Assembly: GCA_035529895.1 (NCBI GenBank) | Contig: DATKVV010000008.1 | Location: 1-64,000, forward strand | Source: JAUWKC01 sp035529895 | Lineage (GTDB): Bacteria > Planctomycetota > Phycisphaerae > Sedimentisphaerales > Anaerobacaceae | Direction: 5' to 3' | Length of the DNA: 64,000 nucleotides | Part shown: one piece after another, positions 16,114 through 25,084 of the stretch | Numbering within the stretch: the first letter of the stretch is position 1 | How the letters are laid out: each line of letters begins with the position of its first letter | Position numbers and translations under genes: made by a program | Notes under the pieces: model-generated | The model's database searches: none | Told to the model about the DNA's origin: nothing | Seen by the model: the letters and a program-made list of their open reading frames with translations, nothing else

Positions 16114-17175
16114 ATGCGTAAATGCACATTCTGTTTGGTTCTGGCCGGGTTGCTGGCGGTCGGCTGCGGGAACAAGGACCCGGAGGTGTCTCTTGCCGTG
16201 AGTGCCGCCAGGAAAGACGCCCTCGTGGTAGCGGGCCAGGTCATTACCGCCGACGAGATAATCCAGCCGCTGACCAAGCCTCTGGCGCCGGCTGCCCAGG
16301 CGAGCGACCTTGAAAAGTTCAAACAGGAGGCCCGCCCGGCCGTAGAGCAGGCGCTGAAGGACCGAATTTCCTATGTTTTGCTTCATGAGCAGGTCAAGAA
16401 AGAAGTGGGTGACAAAATCGACGAGGCTCTCGACAGGGGCGCCGAGAGGGAGATTCGAAACTTCCTTGTCGGCTTTGGCGGCGACTATGCCAGGGCCCAG
16501 GAGTACCTCACGCAGCAGGGTATGGACTGGGACGGTTTCAGGAAACACCAGAAGAAGATGATTCTCGTATCGTCGCAGATGCCGCAGAGCAGGCCCATTA
16601 CTTACAGCGAATTGCTGGACCGGTACAACCAGACGAAGGACGAACTGTTTGCCACTGAGGGGACAATCACGCTTCGCCTGATCGATATTGAAGTCGCCAA
16701 ACTGGAGGCTGGCCCAAACCCTACTCAACTCGAAAAGGCCAGAGGCCTGGCCAATGAATTGGTGAAACGCATACAGGCGGGCGAAGACTTTGGCGCGCTG
16801 GCAGGCCGGTATTCGCATGGCTACAGGCGCGAGTTTGGCGGACTGTGGAAGCCGCGCCGGCCGGAATCATTGGCACCGCCCTACGATGTCCTTGCCGCCG
16901 AGGCCGAGAAAATGGAGCCGGGACAGGTTGCAGGACCTATTGAAACTAAAAACCCAACGCATGTTTTCATAATGAAGCTCGAAGACAAACAGCCAAAGAC
17001 CTACGAGCCGTTTGAGCAGGTGCAAAGAGAAATGGAGGGCAGAATAGCTTTTGAGCGCCGCCTGCAGGCAGCGGCGGAGATTGACGCGAAACTTGCGCAG
17101 CGGGTGCGACTCGAACAAAGCGCCGAATTCATAGATTTCTGCCTCGAAAAAATTTACCGCACGAGCAAACAATAG
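16114..17175 (+). CDS. PpiC-type peptidyl-prolyl isomerase lipoprotein (SurA/PrsA-like)
   Basis: 353 residues. The signal peptide ends in the lipobox LAVGC. Residues about 35-165 form a helical SurA_N-like chaperone region (DALVVAGQVITADEI, then a long helical part), and about 180-320 hold one parvulin domain (ITLRLIDIEVAK, AGEDFGALAGRYSHG, GGLWKPRRPESLAPPY, GPIETKNPTHVFIMKLEDK). Such proteins assist folding of exported proteins on the outer side of the cytoplasmic membrane or in the periplasm. acpS follows at a distance of 37 bases. Confidence 0.9.
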   Translation: MRKCTFCLVLAGLLAVGCGNKDPEVSLAVSAARKDALVVAGQVITADEIIQPLTKPLAPAAQASDLEKFKQEARPAVEQALKDRISYVLLHEQVKKEVGDKIDEALDRGAEREIRNFLVGFGGDYARAQEYLTQQGMDWDGFRKHQKKMILVSSQMPQSRPITYSELLDRYNQTKDELFATEGTITLRLIDIEVAKLEAGPNPTQLEKARGLANELVKRIQAGEDFGALAGRYSHGYRREFGGLWKPRRPESLAPPYDVLAAEAEKMEPGQVAGPIETKNPTHVFIMKLEDKQPKTYEPFEQVQREMEGRIAFERRLQAAAEIDAKLAQRVRLEQSAEFIDFCLEKIYRTSKQ

Positions 17176-17212
17176 TGTATCGCTGTCGGCGCATATCGCT
17201 GAGGGTGGACGA

Positions 17213-17611
17213 ATGAATATTATAGCGCATGGCATAGACCTTGTAGACCGTCCGCGGATAGAAGAAATGGTAGAACGGCACGGTGAGAGATTCTTAAACA
17301 GGGTCTTTACCGCAAAGGAGCAGGCCTATGCCGAGGCGAACAAGGACAAAATGGAGAAGCTGGCCGGACGGTTTGCAGCAAAAGAGGCTATTCTTAAACT
17401 TATGGGGACGGGGTGGCGGGGCAAGATTGCCTGGACGGACATCGAGGTGGTAAACAACCCGACAGGCCAGCCGGAGGTTACTCTGTCCGGCGAGGTGGAA
17501 AAACTGGCCCAGAAGCTCGGCATCAAACATATAAGCGTCAGCATCACACACACGGCGAATTTCGCAATCGCGTCGGCGGTTGCGTTGGCAGAATCCGATG
17601 GGGGCGGTTAA
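17213..17611 (+). CDS. acpS: Holo-[acyl-carrier-protein] synthase
   Basis: 132 residues, normal length. It transfers 4'-phosphopantetheine from CoA to the serine of apo-ACP. The HGIDLVDRPRIEE motif carries the Mg-binding Asp near residue 9, and RFAAKEAILKLMGTGWRG is the second signature with the catalytic Glu. The C-terminal HISVSITHTANFAIASA strand is also typical. The stop codon touches a stem-loop at 17611-17632. Confidence 0.96.
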   Translation: MNIIAHGIDLVDRPRIEEMVERHGERFLNRVFTAKEQAYAEANKDKMEKLAGRFAAKEAILKLMGTGWRGKIAWTDIEVVNNPTGQPEVTLSGEVEKLAQKLGIKHISVSITHTANFAIASAVALAESDGGG

Positions 17612-17632
17612 GCCGCATATTTTATAGCGGCT
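17611..17632 (+). terminator. Stem-loop at the end of acpS
   Basis: AGCCGC (17611-17616) pairs perfectly with GCGGCT (17627-17632) around a ten-base AT loop. The stem starts on the last base of the acpS stop codon. No T-run follows, so it may be a weak or Rho-assisted end. Confidence 0.45.
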
Positions 17633-17932
17633 ATAACGACAGTATAAGTAGGGCTTATGGGGTCTTTTGGTTTGGGGAGGTAAAAACAGTTCTGCGGGGA
17701 GAGTTGCTGGTTTTTTGGGGCTGAAAATGGGGGTTGAGGGGTTAATTTGTAGCGTCTGGGTAAGATAGCGAAGAAAGAAGCGCGAAAAATGGGGGTAGAA
17801 ATTTACAAAAGTTTGCAGGTTTTGAACAGTTCTGAACACCTTTTGACAGAAGTTGATAGGAATTGAACGTTTTTGCGCAGTTGTTGCGCGGTGATTTTTG
17901 GGGAAGGATTAGATGTTTTGCTTATAGTCGGC
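17633..17932. other. Gene-free stretch between convergent genes
   Basis: About 300 bases between acpS and the giant minus-strand gene. I see no credible coding region. The plus strand is unusually G-rich at 17654-17721, with runs of four to five G; three runs near the end are closely spaced and might form a G-quadruplex with an upstream run. A small GCGCA/TGCGC hairpin lies at 17874-17888. Nothing else is supported. Confidence 0.4.
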
Positions 17933-17959
17933 GGGCCGGGAGGTTGGTGCTCCCGGCCC
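17933..17959 (-). terminator. Strong hairpin after the giant secreted-protein gene
   Basis: GGGCCGGGAG and CTCCCGGCCC form a perfect ten-pair stem with a seven-base loop, about 35 bases beyond the minus-strand stop codon. No T-run follows on either strand; it may terminate with assistance or protect the mRNA end. Confidence 0.55.
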
Positions 17960-17992
17960 TTGATTGTCCGATTAGAGCCGGCGACCAAACTC

Positions 17993-20900
17993 TTAAAGAC
18001 TCTCCAGCCAGTTATCACAAAGTACTGCCAGGTCCCGCCAATCGATAAAATCGTCAGGCGGGTCACTGACGTCGTATAGCGGATCCCATTCAGGGTTGGC
18101 CGGCTGTGTGAACCAGGCACGGGAGAGGGCGGCATAATCTTTGAAGTCCACGTCGTAGTCCAGATTGAAGTCTGCAATATTCAATATCGGTCCCTCGTAG
18201 ACATACTGAGCGTAGACAGTCTGATCGTCGCGCAAGTACGGGTCCGGCGTAAAGGACACTGGCAGCGTTAAGTCGTACCCCAGAGTATAATCCGCCTCAT
18301 CGATCCACTTTTCGAATCTCCAGTTGCCATAAATCTTGGGTGCCGTAACATAAACGTCCGGCGTCAGCCACCAGTCGTAAATCCTGTAGAAATCGCCTAT
18401 TCCGTCCTCCCGGCCCGACTCATCAGCCGTGTCGACCAGGAAGTAAGGCAGTAATTCGTACGTTGATAACCCGGGCGGGATGTTCGGCTCAGTTGCCACT
18501 CGCAGAGTCTGAAGGTCACCCTGCTTGAAAAAGTAGTCGTATTCCACGAGAAGCCTCAGTTTCTCGATGTCCATCCGGCAAGCCGGGCTATCCGGATAAT
18601 TCTCTTTAGTGATCACGATATCGGCCCACAGGCCCGGCCTGGAATAGATCATGCCGTGAGGGCACTGCGCCTCACTGAGAAGAGTACACAGCAGCGTTTC
18701 ACCTGCGGGACTGGGCCGCGACTGATAGAGTCCGCCGGTTAGGGGGTAATAGTCCACCGTCCATTGTTCCCCGAGCGGCGCTTTTGTATCCTCCGCAAGG
18801 TGCCTGAACAGGTAGATGTTATCTTTCCACTGGAGCTTCGAAACAGACGGATGGTGCATCGTTAAAACAACCTTGGGGTTTGTGCCGCAATTTCCCGTGA
18901 CGACGACGTTTATGTCCACGGCCACGTTCATGTCTATGATCCGAATGTTCTCTCTGCCGGATGGAAAGTCGCCCTCTTCCAACAGATTGACCGTGACTAC
19001 TTCCGCATTCAGTTGGCTCATCTGTTCTTGAGACAGGACATACTCTCCCGGAGTTCTCTGCTCCTTGGCGTGATTCAGATAGAAAGTCAGGATATCTTGG
19101 GTCAGCGTGCTGAGTTGCTCTTCATAGACGGCTTTGAGGGCATCAAAATCATCAGGTCCGAGACGGCCGTCGACCGTACAAGGGTCTAAAGGTGTTGCGG
19201 CGATGTCTTTTATCTTACTGAACATTGCATCGATATTCAAGTCGCCTGGATAGGGCTCAAGCAGGCGGTATTCGTACGCCTTGGCCATGTAGTAGTGATA
19301 TTTCCGCAGCCTGGCCAGGGCCCTGCGCTCCATATCCTTCAGGTACATTAGAGCTTTGGGGTCGACAATTCGGTTCAAGTGGCTTTCATTGCGGTTCATG
19401 GCGTCGATGGCCAGCACATTGTTGGTCATCGAGTTGGACAGGGTCGCTACCTCCTGCATGGCGGCGGCGAGCTGGCAATTGAACAGCTGCTTTTGGACCA
19501 TCAGCTCGGTAACATCATCGACGAGTCTGTTGAATGTAGGGTCGGTTGCCTTTATCTCTTTGAGCTTTGCCTCGACCTCCTCGTTATCTAAAGACGTCGT
19601 CTTGAGGGCCTCTTTGACGTCCCACAATCCGTCGGACATACCGGCTGCGGCCTCTTCCAGGGTTTGCAGATAGACGTCCGCTCCGTTGGCTTCTATGTCG
19701 CCCTTTTCAATATCGTTAAAGTTTTCTATCCATCCTTCGGTCGCCTGGTCGAAATCTATGCTGCTGAACTGCTTGGCAACGTCGGTGCGCATGCTTGCTT
19801 GCGGCCAGGGATTGGGGTTCATAATAGAATCGTCGGTCAGTACGCTGATACTACCGATAACTCCCCCTGCGAGCGCCCCGGCGGCAGCCCCTTTTGGTCC
19901 CTTTGTCGTCCCTGCCGATGCGCCCTTGAACATGGAGGTGCCAATCGTGGCAAGGGCGCGCCCTGCTGTCTTCCACCAGGGCACCTTGTTGGCTTCATGA
20001 ACGTCTCTTTTGGCGCGTTCGAGAAGCGATTCCTCCTTTTGCTTCAGGTCGCACAGCAGACCATAGCATCCTCCCCCATCGGCCCTTCCGATTCTATTTG
20101 CAATGCTGTCGGCCCGGGCCTTCAGAGGACCGATAAGGTCTCTGCAGCCATTGTAGTCGGTTTTGGCTTGCACGGTATCGTCCCACAGTTGGTCGCGACA
20201 ATTCTTGAGAGCCCGGTCCTTCTTGGATATGTCGTCGGCCTTATTCTGCAGCCAGTAGGATAGATACATTACGCGAATAGCACGGCCGATTTCTTGCTCG
20301 TACACGCTATACAAGACCTCGAACGAGAGCGCCGGGACCCAGTTAAGTGGATTGCCGAAGTAATCCAGTCCGTTATCGATCCGGTGCAGCAGGGTGATGA
20401 TTTCCTGGTGCATCTGCCCGAACTCGTACTGCCACCGCTCATCCAGTTGCTCCCATTCCGGCAGGGCCCGGTAGGTATTCAGCAGCGCATCGTATTCGGA
20501 GAGGATATCATGTGTTTCGGCTGTGTAACGGTAAAGGTATGTATCCCTGGCGCGGGCTATCACCATCTTGAGCGAGTAGGGGCTAAGCCAAGCAAATGGT
20601 TGAGGATTGTCCAGCGTGCAGGTCAGGACACCATCGTCACCGGGCGAGCCGCCATAGTAGCCTTTGGTGCCATTCATAATAAAGCACCCGTTAAGCCCGC
20701 CCGCGGCCTCGTATGATTCTATGTACAGGCTGATATTGCCGGCACGCAGGCCGTCTGTCTTCACGCCTTCCGGGATGGCCCTTAAGTCTACGGGCGTTGT
20801 GTTGATGTCCGTTATGCTGCCGGGCCGGTCCTCGAAGATTACTTTGCAGGCGTAGATGGTTACATCGGTCTGCGGCAGACTAAGCCGGTCGCGGATGATG

Positions 20901-23900
20901 AGGGTATCGGTGCAAATGGTCAGGTCGTTTACGTCCAGGTCGTCGTTATAGACATATACCGGATTACCAGGGACATCCTCTATGAAAATCAGCTCGCCTG
21001 CGATTGTGACGGACCTGACGTCTCTGAGTTCGCCGTTCAGTTCTTTCTGTGAGTCGCTAAGGATTTCATTGACGAAGATGTAGTCACAGGGGTCCGGAAT
21101 CCCGTAAACCCCGGGGATGGGCTCGCTGAAGATTTCATACTCCAGCGGCAGGTCGGGGATGGGTGTGATCCTAACCGCCTGCTCGTTGGCATCGGCGCCG
21201 GACTCTGCCCTGAAGGTGACGGTAAATGCCGTTCGGTCATTGGCATCGTTGGGCTCGTAGGTGAACAGGCCCGAGACAGGGTCAATCAAAATCGGCCCCT
21301 CGGGCTCGGGATAGTTGGGATCGAAGGTCGTTGTAAATGAAAATGACACATCGTCGCCCAGCCAGTTCGCGTCCATTCGGAATTCCAGTGTTCTGCCGTG
21401 CGGGGCATCCCGGGGCGGTATCTGACCGATATCGAAGAGGGGCAGCGGCTTATACTCGGCTATCGCAACGGCATTCACATCCCCGATGACCCTTACCCAG
21501 AGGGTTTGCTGCGGAACATAATAGTTTGAATCCACGGTGTCGTATCCGACAAGAAGCGTTTCCGGCTCAAACCAATCCGGCAGCTCGTTGACCTCCACCT
21601 CGTAGTATCCCGGCGTAAGGGTGACAACGTCGCCGCTGTCATACCACTGGTCGCCGCCCCGAACCTTCCATTTAGCGCCGGCATCAATAACCTCGTTGGG
21701 TTCGACTGTGACCGCAAGCGTCCCAAGCCCAACCTTGAACAGGCCGGGCTCCAGTTCATAAACACCCATATCCACGACAGAATTGCCGTCCCCGTCCCCG
21801 TCTATGACCCGCGGGTTCCCATCCAGGTCGGTTGCCGGCAGACCGGGCGCACTGTTGTCGCCGGCATCCACGCACGGTGAGTACCAGTTCAGTCTGAAAT
21901 CACCTGCGCCGGCATCGACGAAGAGCGGGGATATATCGATGTTACCTTCACCGGGCCAGCCGCCATGAACGTCGCTGTAGGTAACGGCCGCCCAGCTGGT
22001 CGCATCATCGTATATCTCGTCCGGGATGTCGCCCCAGAGGATACAGTTGGTCACCTCGGCGGTGCTGTGGTATCTGTTGTAGATCCCGGCGCCGCTGTCG
22101 TCGGCCGAGTTGCCCCGGAAAAAGCAGTTGGTAACCGTCGCCCTGTTCTGGTAGTTGTACATCCCGCCGCCGCCAGAGTTGCTCGTATTGCCCGTGAAGG
22201 TGCAGTTGGTCACGGTCGGCGTGCTGTTATTCCAGTTGCACATCCCGCCTCCGTACGCCCCAGCCGAGTTGCCGGTGAAGTTGCAGTTTGTCACCAGGGC
22301 GCTGCCGGAGTTCCCCATCCCGCCGCCATAGCCGGTTGCCGAGTTGCCGCTGAAGCTGCAACTGGTCACCGTCGGGCTGCCGGCGCCGTTGGACATCCCG
22401 CCGCCGCCCGACGCCGTATTGGCGGTGAACGTGCAGTTGGTCACCGCGGGGCTGCTGTTATTGTAGTTGTGCATCCCGCCGCCGTTCAAGGCGGCCGTAT
22501 TGCCGCTGAAGCTGCAGTTGGTCACCGTCGGGCTGCTGGCGGTGTTGTACATCCCGCCGCCGCCGAAGTATTCGCTGGTTGTTGTATTGCCCGTGAAGTT
22601 GCAGTCGGTAACGGTCGGGCTGCTGTTCTCGTTGTACATCCCGCCGCCCTTGTAATCGGCCGAATTGCCGCTGAAGGTAGAGTTGGTCACTGTCGGGTTG
22701 CACCAACTGATGTTAGACATCCCGCCTCCACCGGGCGCCGAATTATTGGTGAAGTCGCAGTTTTTCACCGTCGGGCTGCTGCCGGAGTTGTACATCCCGC
22801 CGCCGTACAACTCTGCCCGGTTGCCGCTGAACGTGCAGTTTTTCACCGTCGGGCTGGCGCCGGAGTTGTACATCCCGCCGCCATACCAGTTGGGCCATAT
22901 GGCGTTGCCGCCAGTGATGGTAAAGCCCGCTAAGATGGTATTGGGGCCTTCGCTGCTTATGCACTGGACGACGTGATAATGGCCAGTTCCGTCGATGACC
23001 GTGGCTGCCATGATGCTCGGGTCGTTGGGGTCGGTGCTCCGGAGGGTTATTGCCTTGCCATTGAAATTGATGGCCTCCTGGTAAATGCCCGGCGCCACCT
23101 CGATTTCCTCGCCGGCACCGGCACCGTCGATGGCCGCCTGAATCTGCAAATAGTAAAATCCCCCGGTAACGTTGCGAATTGGCCCCACCGAGTTGATTTG
23201 GCGTTCATAGGCCCCCATGTCGACGATCGGAGATGGTCCTTCGCCGGTGTCCCGAAAACCCGTGTCGTCCACAAAACGCGGATTACCGTCAAGGTCCGTG
23301 CTCACACCCCCCGGCACAGCATTGTTATTGCCCGCGTCCACACAGGGTGAGCAAGCCCCCAGGCGCAGGTTGCCGCCGACCGCGTCCACAAACGACGGGT
23401 TGGCATCGATGTTTCCCGCGCCGGTGTAGCCGCCTTGAACGTCGCTGTAGGTGACCATCGCTGTACTGTTGACATCGTCGACCTCATCCGGCGCATCGCC
23501 CCAGAGGATGCAGTTGGTCAGCGTCGGGCTGCTGGCGCTGTTGTACATCCCGCCGCCGTTCAAGGCGGCCGTATTGCCGCTGAAGGTGCAGTTGGTCACC
23601 GCCGGGCTGCTGGCCCCGTTGTACACCGCACCGCCATATCCGGCTGCCTGATTGCCGCTGAAGATGCAGTTGGTCACATTAGGATTGCTACCGCTGGCGT
23701 TGATCATCCCGCCGCCGCTGGCCGCCGAGTTGCCGCTGAAGGTGCAGTCGGTCACGGTCGGGCTGCTTATATAGTTCCGCATCGCTCCGCCGGAGCCGAC
23801 AGCCTGGTTGTTGATGAACGTGCAGTTTGTCAGGTTATGGCCACACCTATCGTTGAACATCCCGCCGCCATTACCACCGCCGATATTGCCCCTGAAGGAG

Positions 23901-24514
23901 CAGTTGATAATGGTCGAGCTGCTGCTGCCGCTCCACATTCCGCCACCATTCTCCGTGGAGGTGTTTTGGCTCAACAAGCAATTCGCCAACGTCGGGCTGC
24001 CGAGGTAGCTGTACATCCCGCCGCCCCGGCCGAGGGTACCTGAGCCGCTGGCGTTGCCGCCGGTGATGGTAAAGCCGTCGAGGATGGCGGTGGCGTCGGT
24101 GCCGCTGCCCACGACAACATGATAGCAGTTGTCGGTTATGACACCTGGCGTTCCGATATCGCCGCTGAGAGTTGTTTCGTTGGCGTCGAAATCACGCCCT
24201 GCCAGGTCAAAGGTGGAGGGGTCCTCGTAGCCGGCAAATCCGCCGTAAATGGCGACACCGTTTTTCATCTGGAATGAGTCTGTGCGCACCGCCCCGGGCT
24301 TGTAAGCTCCCGCGGCCACCCAAATCTGGTCCCCGCTGCCTGCTGCGGTCAGGCCGGATTGCAGACTCGTGTAGGCATCGTTCCAACTGGTCCCGTTATT
24401 GGCCCCGCCTGCGTCGTCATTGACGTAAATGGTTGCACCCGCCGCCGGCCCTGCCAGTACCGCCACAAACGCGCAGACGGCCAGTACCACGTGAAGATTT
24501 TTTCCCCCGTTCAT
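17993..24514 (-). CDS. Giant secreted right-handed beta-helix protein with dockerin-like C-terminus
   Basis: 2173 residues. A signal peptide (to about residue 27, ending AGPAAGA) is followed by two beta-helix arrays, about 30-430 and 440-920, built from many repeats like GGGMYNSASSPTVTNCTFSG (polymorphic membrane protein/pectate-lyase-like coils). Next comes a stretch with beta-sandwich (Ig/cadherin-like) character (about 920-1130), a region of unknown fold with heptad-like helices and a Gly/Ala-rich segment near 1530-1550, and two dockerin-like Asp-rich motifs at the end (NLDYDVDFKDYAALSRAW; WRDLAVLCDNWLESL). The architecture suggests a cell-surface or matrix protein that binds or degrades polysaccharide, but no catalytic residues could be assigned. 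GGAGGCAGGAAA precedes the ATG. Confidence 0.9.
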   Translation of the reverse strand: MNGGKNLHVVLAVCAFVAVLAGPAAGATIYVNDDAGGANNGTSWNDAYTSLQSGLTAAGSGDQIWVAAGAYKPGAVRTDSFQMKNGVAIYGGFAGYEDPSTFDLAGRDFDANETTLSGDIGTPGVITDNCYHVVVGSGTDATAILDGFTITGGNASGSGTLGRGGGMYSYLGSPTLANCLLSQNTSTENGGGMWSGSSSSTIINCSFRGNIGGGNGGGMFNDRCGHNLTNCTFINNQAVGSGGAMRNYISSPTVTDCTFSGNSAASGGGMINASGSNPNVTNCIFSGNQAAGYGGAVYNGASSPAVTNCTFSGNTAALNGGGMYNSASSPTLTNCILWGDAPDEVDDVNSTAMVTYSDVQGGYTGAGNIDANPSFVDAVGGNLRLGACSPCVDAGNNNAVPGGVSTDLDGNPRFVDDTGFRDTGEGPSPIVDMGAYERQINSVGPIRNVTGGFYYLQIQAAIDGAGAGEEIEVAPGIYQEAINFNGKAITLRSTDPNDPSIMAATVIDGTGHYHVVQCISSEGPNTILAGFTITGGNAIWPNWYGGGMYNSGASPTVKNCTFSGNRAELYGGGMYNSGSSPTVKNCDFTNNSAPGGGGMSNISWCNPTVTNSTFSGNSADYKGGGMYNENSSPTVTDCNFTGNTTTSEYFGGGGMYNTASSPTVTNCSFSGNTAALNGGGMHNYNNSSPAVTNCTFTANTASGGGGMSNGAGSPTVTSCSFSGNSATGYGGGMGNSGSALVTNCNFTGNSAGAYGGGMCNWNNSTPTVTNCTFTGNTSNSGGGGMYNYQNRATVTNCFFRGNSADDSGAGIYNRYHSTAEVTNCILWGDIPDEIYDDATSWAAVTYSDVHGGWPGEGNIDISPLFVDAGAGDFRLNWYSPCVDAGDNSAPGLPATDLDGNPRVIDGDGDGNSVVDMGVYELEPGLFKVGLGTLAVTVEPNEVIDAGAKWKVRGGDQWYDSGDVVTLTPGYYEVEVNELPDWFEPETLLVGYDTVDSNYYVPQQTLWVRVIGDVNAVAIAEYKPLPLFDIGQIPPRDAPHGRTLEFRMDANWLGDDVSFSFTTTFDPNYPEPEGPILIDPVSGLFTYEPNDANDRTAFTVTFRAESGADANEQAVRITPIPDLPLEYEIFSEPIPGVYGIPDPCDYIFVNEILSDSQKELNGELRDVRSVTIAGELIFIEDVPGNPVYVYNDDLDVNDLTICTDTLIIRDRLSLPQTDVTIYACKVIFEDRPGSITDINTTPVDLRAIPEGVKTDGLRAGNISLYIESYEAAGGLNGCFIMNGTKGYYGGSPGDDGVLTCTLDNPQPFAWLSPYSLKMVIARARDTYLYRYTAETHDILSEYDALLNTYRALPEWEQLDERWQYEFGQMHQEIITLLHRIDNGLDYFGNPLNWVPALSFEVLYSVYEQEIGRAIRVMYLSYWLQNKADDISKKDRALKNCRDQLWDDTVQAKTDYNGCRDLIGPLKARADSIANRIGRADGGGCYGLLCDLKQKEESLLERAKRDVHEANKVPWWKTAGRALATIGTSMFKGASAGTTKGPKGAAAGALAGGVIGSISVLTDDSIMNPNPWPQASMRTDVAKQFSSIDFDQATEGWIENFNDIEKGDIEANGADVYLQTLEEAAAGMSDGLWDVKEALKTTSLDNEEVEAKLKEIKATDPTFNRLVDDVTELMVQKQLFNCQLAAAMQEVATLSNSMTNNVLAIDAMNRNESHLNRIVDPKALMYLKDMERRALARLRKYHYYMAKAYEYRLLEPYPGDLNIDAMFSKIKDIAATPLDPCTVDGRLGPDDFDALKAVYEEQLSTLTQDILTFYLNHAKEQRTPGEYVLSQEQMSQLNAEVVTVNLLEEGDFPSGRENIRIIDMNVAVDINVVVTGNCGTNPKVVLTMHHPSVSKLQWKDNIYLFRHLAEDTKAPLGEQWTVDYYPLTGGLYQSRPSPAGETLLCTLLSEAQCPHGMIYSRPGLWADIVITKENYPDSPACRMDIEKLRLLVEYDYFFKQGDLQTLRVATEPNIPPGLSTYELLPYFLVDTADESGREDGIGDFYRIYDWWLTPDVYVTAPKIYGNWRFEKWIDEADYTLGYDLTLPVSFTPDPYLRDDQTVYAQYVYEGPILNIADFNLDYDVDFKDYAALSRAWFTQPANPEWDPLYDVSDPPDDFIDWRDLAVLCDNWLESL

Positions 24515-24880
24515 TTTCCTGCCTCCTCAAAAAGGTTATTGACCTTATTGCAGAAAACACAATTGCCTGCAACACAGTACGCACCACACGTGGGACTGCC
24601 CCTGGCCGGGTTCTTGCGATGCTTTCCTGAAATGCCCCTCGAGAATGGCTGGTGGCCGAGCGCTGCCCCATATTTTCCTCTCCGCCGCTCCTCGCATCGT
24701 CCTAACATAGAACATACAAAGATGCTCCTGCCCCCAAATTCGCCGCCGGCCAAAACTTCGCCGCGGCTGATATAAAAAAACTCTACGTAGCGGGAGAAAA
24801 GGTCAGGGCGCAAATATGACCTACAGATATGACCTGTTGGGTGCTGATTCTTCTCCCGCTCCCGCGTCCGCCGGCACGAA

Positions 24881-24957
24881 AGGCGGGTGAGTACCGTTTC
24901 GTCTAAACGACAGACCCCGAAGCGGCCATTTGAAACCTACAGCATCCTGACCCGCCT
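24881..24957. other. Long-range inverted repeat enclosing a hairpin
   Basis: AGGCGGGT (24881-24888) is the exact complement of ACCCGCCT (24950-24957). Between them CGTTT (24895-24899) and AAACG (24905-24909) form a second stem with a CGTCT loop. The arrangement could fold as an RNA on either strand. It lies between the divergently transcribed giant gene and mnmG; no known riboswitch consensus was recognised. Confidence 0.4.
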
Positions 24958-24962
24958 GTCAA
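24934..24962 (-). promoter_or_regulatory. Candidate promoter of the giant secreted-protein gene
   Basis: On the minus strand TTGACA (24962-24957) and TAGGTT (24939-24934) are 17 bases apart. Just upstream of the -35 box is a run of nine A (24974-24982), which would act like an UP element. This would give a leader of about 420 bases before the ATG at 24514; that leader has no credible gene. The -10 match is only moderate. Confidence 0.45.
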
Positions 24963-24982
24963 GGGAAATCCCCTTTTTTTTT
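24961..24982 (+). terminator. Terminator-like hairpin plus nine T, upstream of mnmG
   Basis: AAGGG, loop AAATC, CCCTT, then T at 24974-24982. On the plus strand this has the form of a small intrinsic terminator 100 bases before mnmG, although no gene ends here on that strand. The same bases read on the minus strand are the A-tract and -35 of a candidate promoter, so only one interpretation may be true. Confidence 0.35.
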
Positions 24983-25084
24983 CAGTAGGAATCGTCACAC
25001 AGCTATGCATTAATCCCGTGAAGTATCCGGGTTAGAGGTTACAATGATAAGAAATTGTAGTGGTATCAGGCTGGGTCTAACCGG

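Noticed and set aside
22150..24000. Regularly spaced repeated DNA that could be taken for a CRISPR array
   Set aside because: The repeats are degenerate, in frame and encode beta-helix coils; there are no constant repeats with unique spacers.
21965..24043. Long plus-strand open frames (322 and 202 codons) rich in Val/His/Ala repeats
   Set aside because: They are antisense shadows of the beta-helix coils; their repeats mirror the coil repeats of the real minus-strand gene, and they have no ribosome site.
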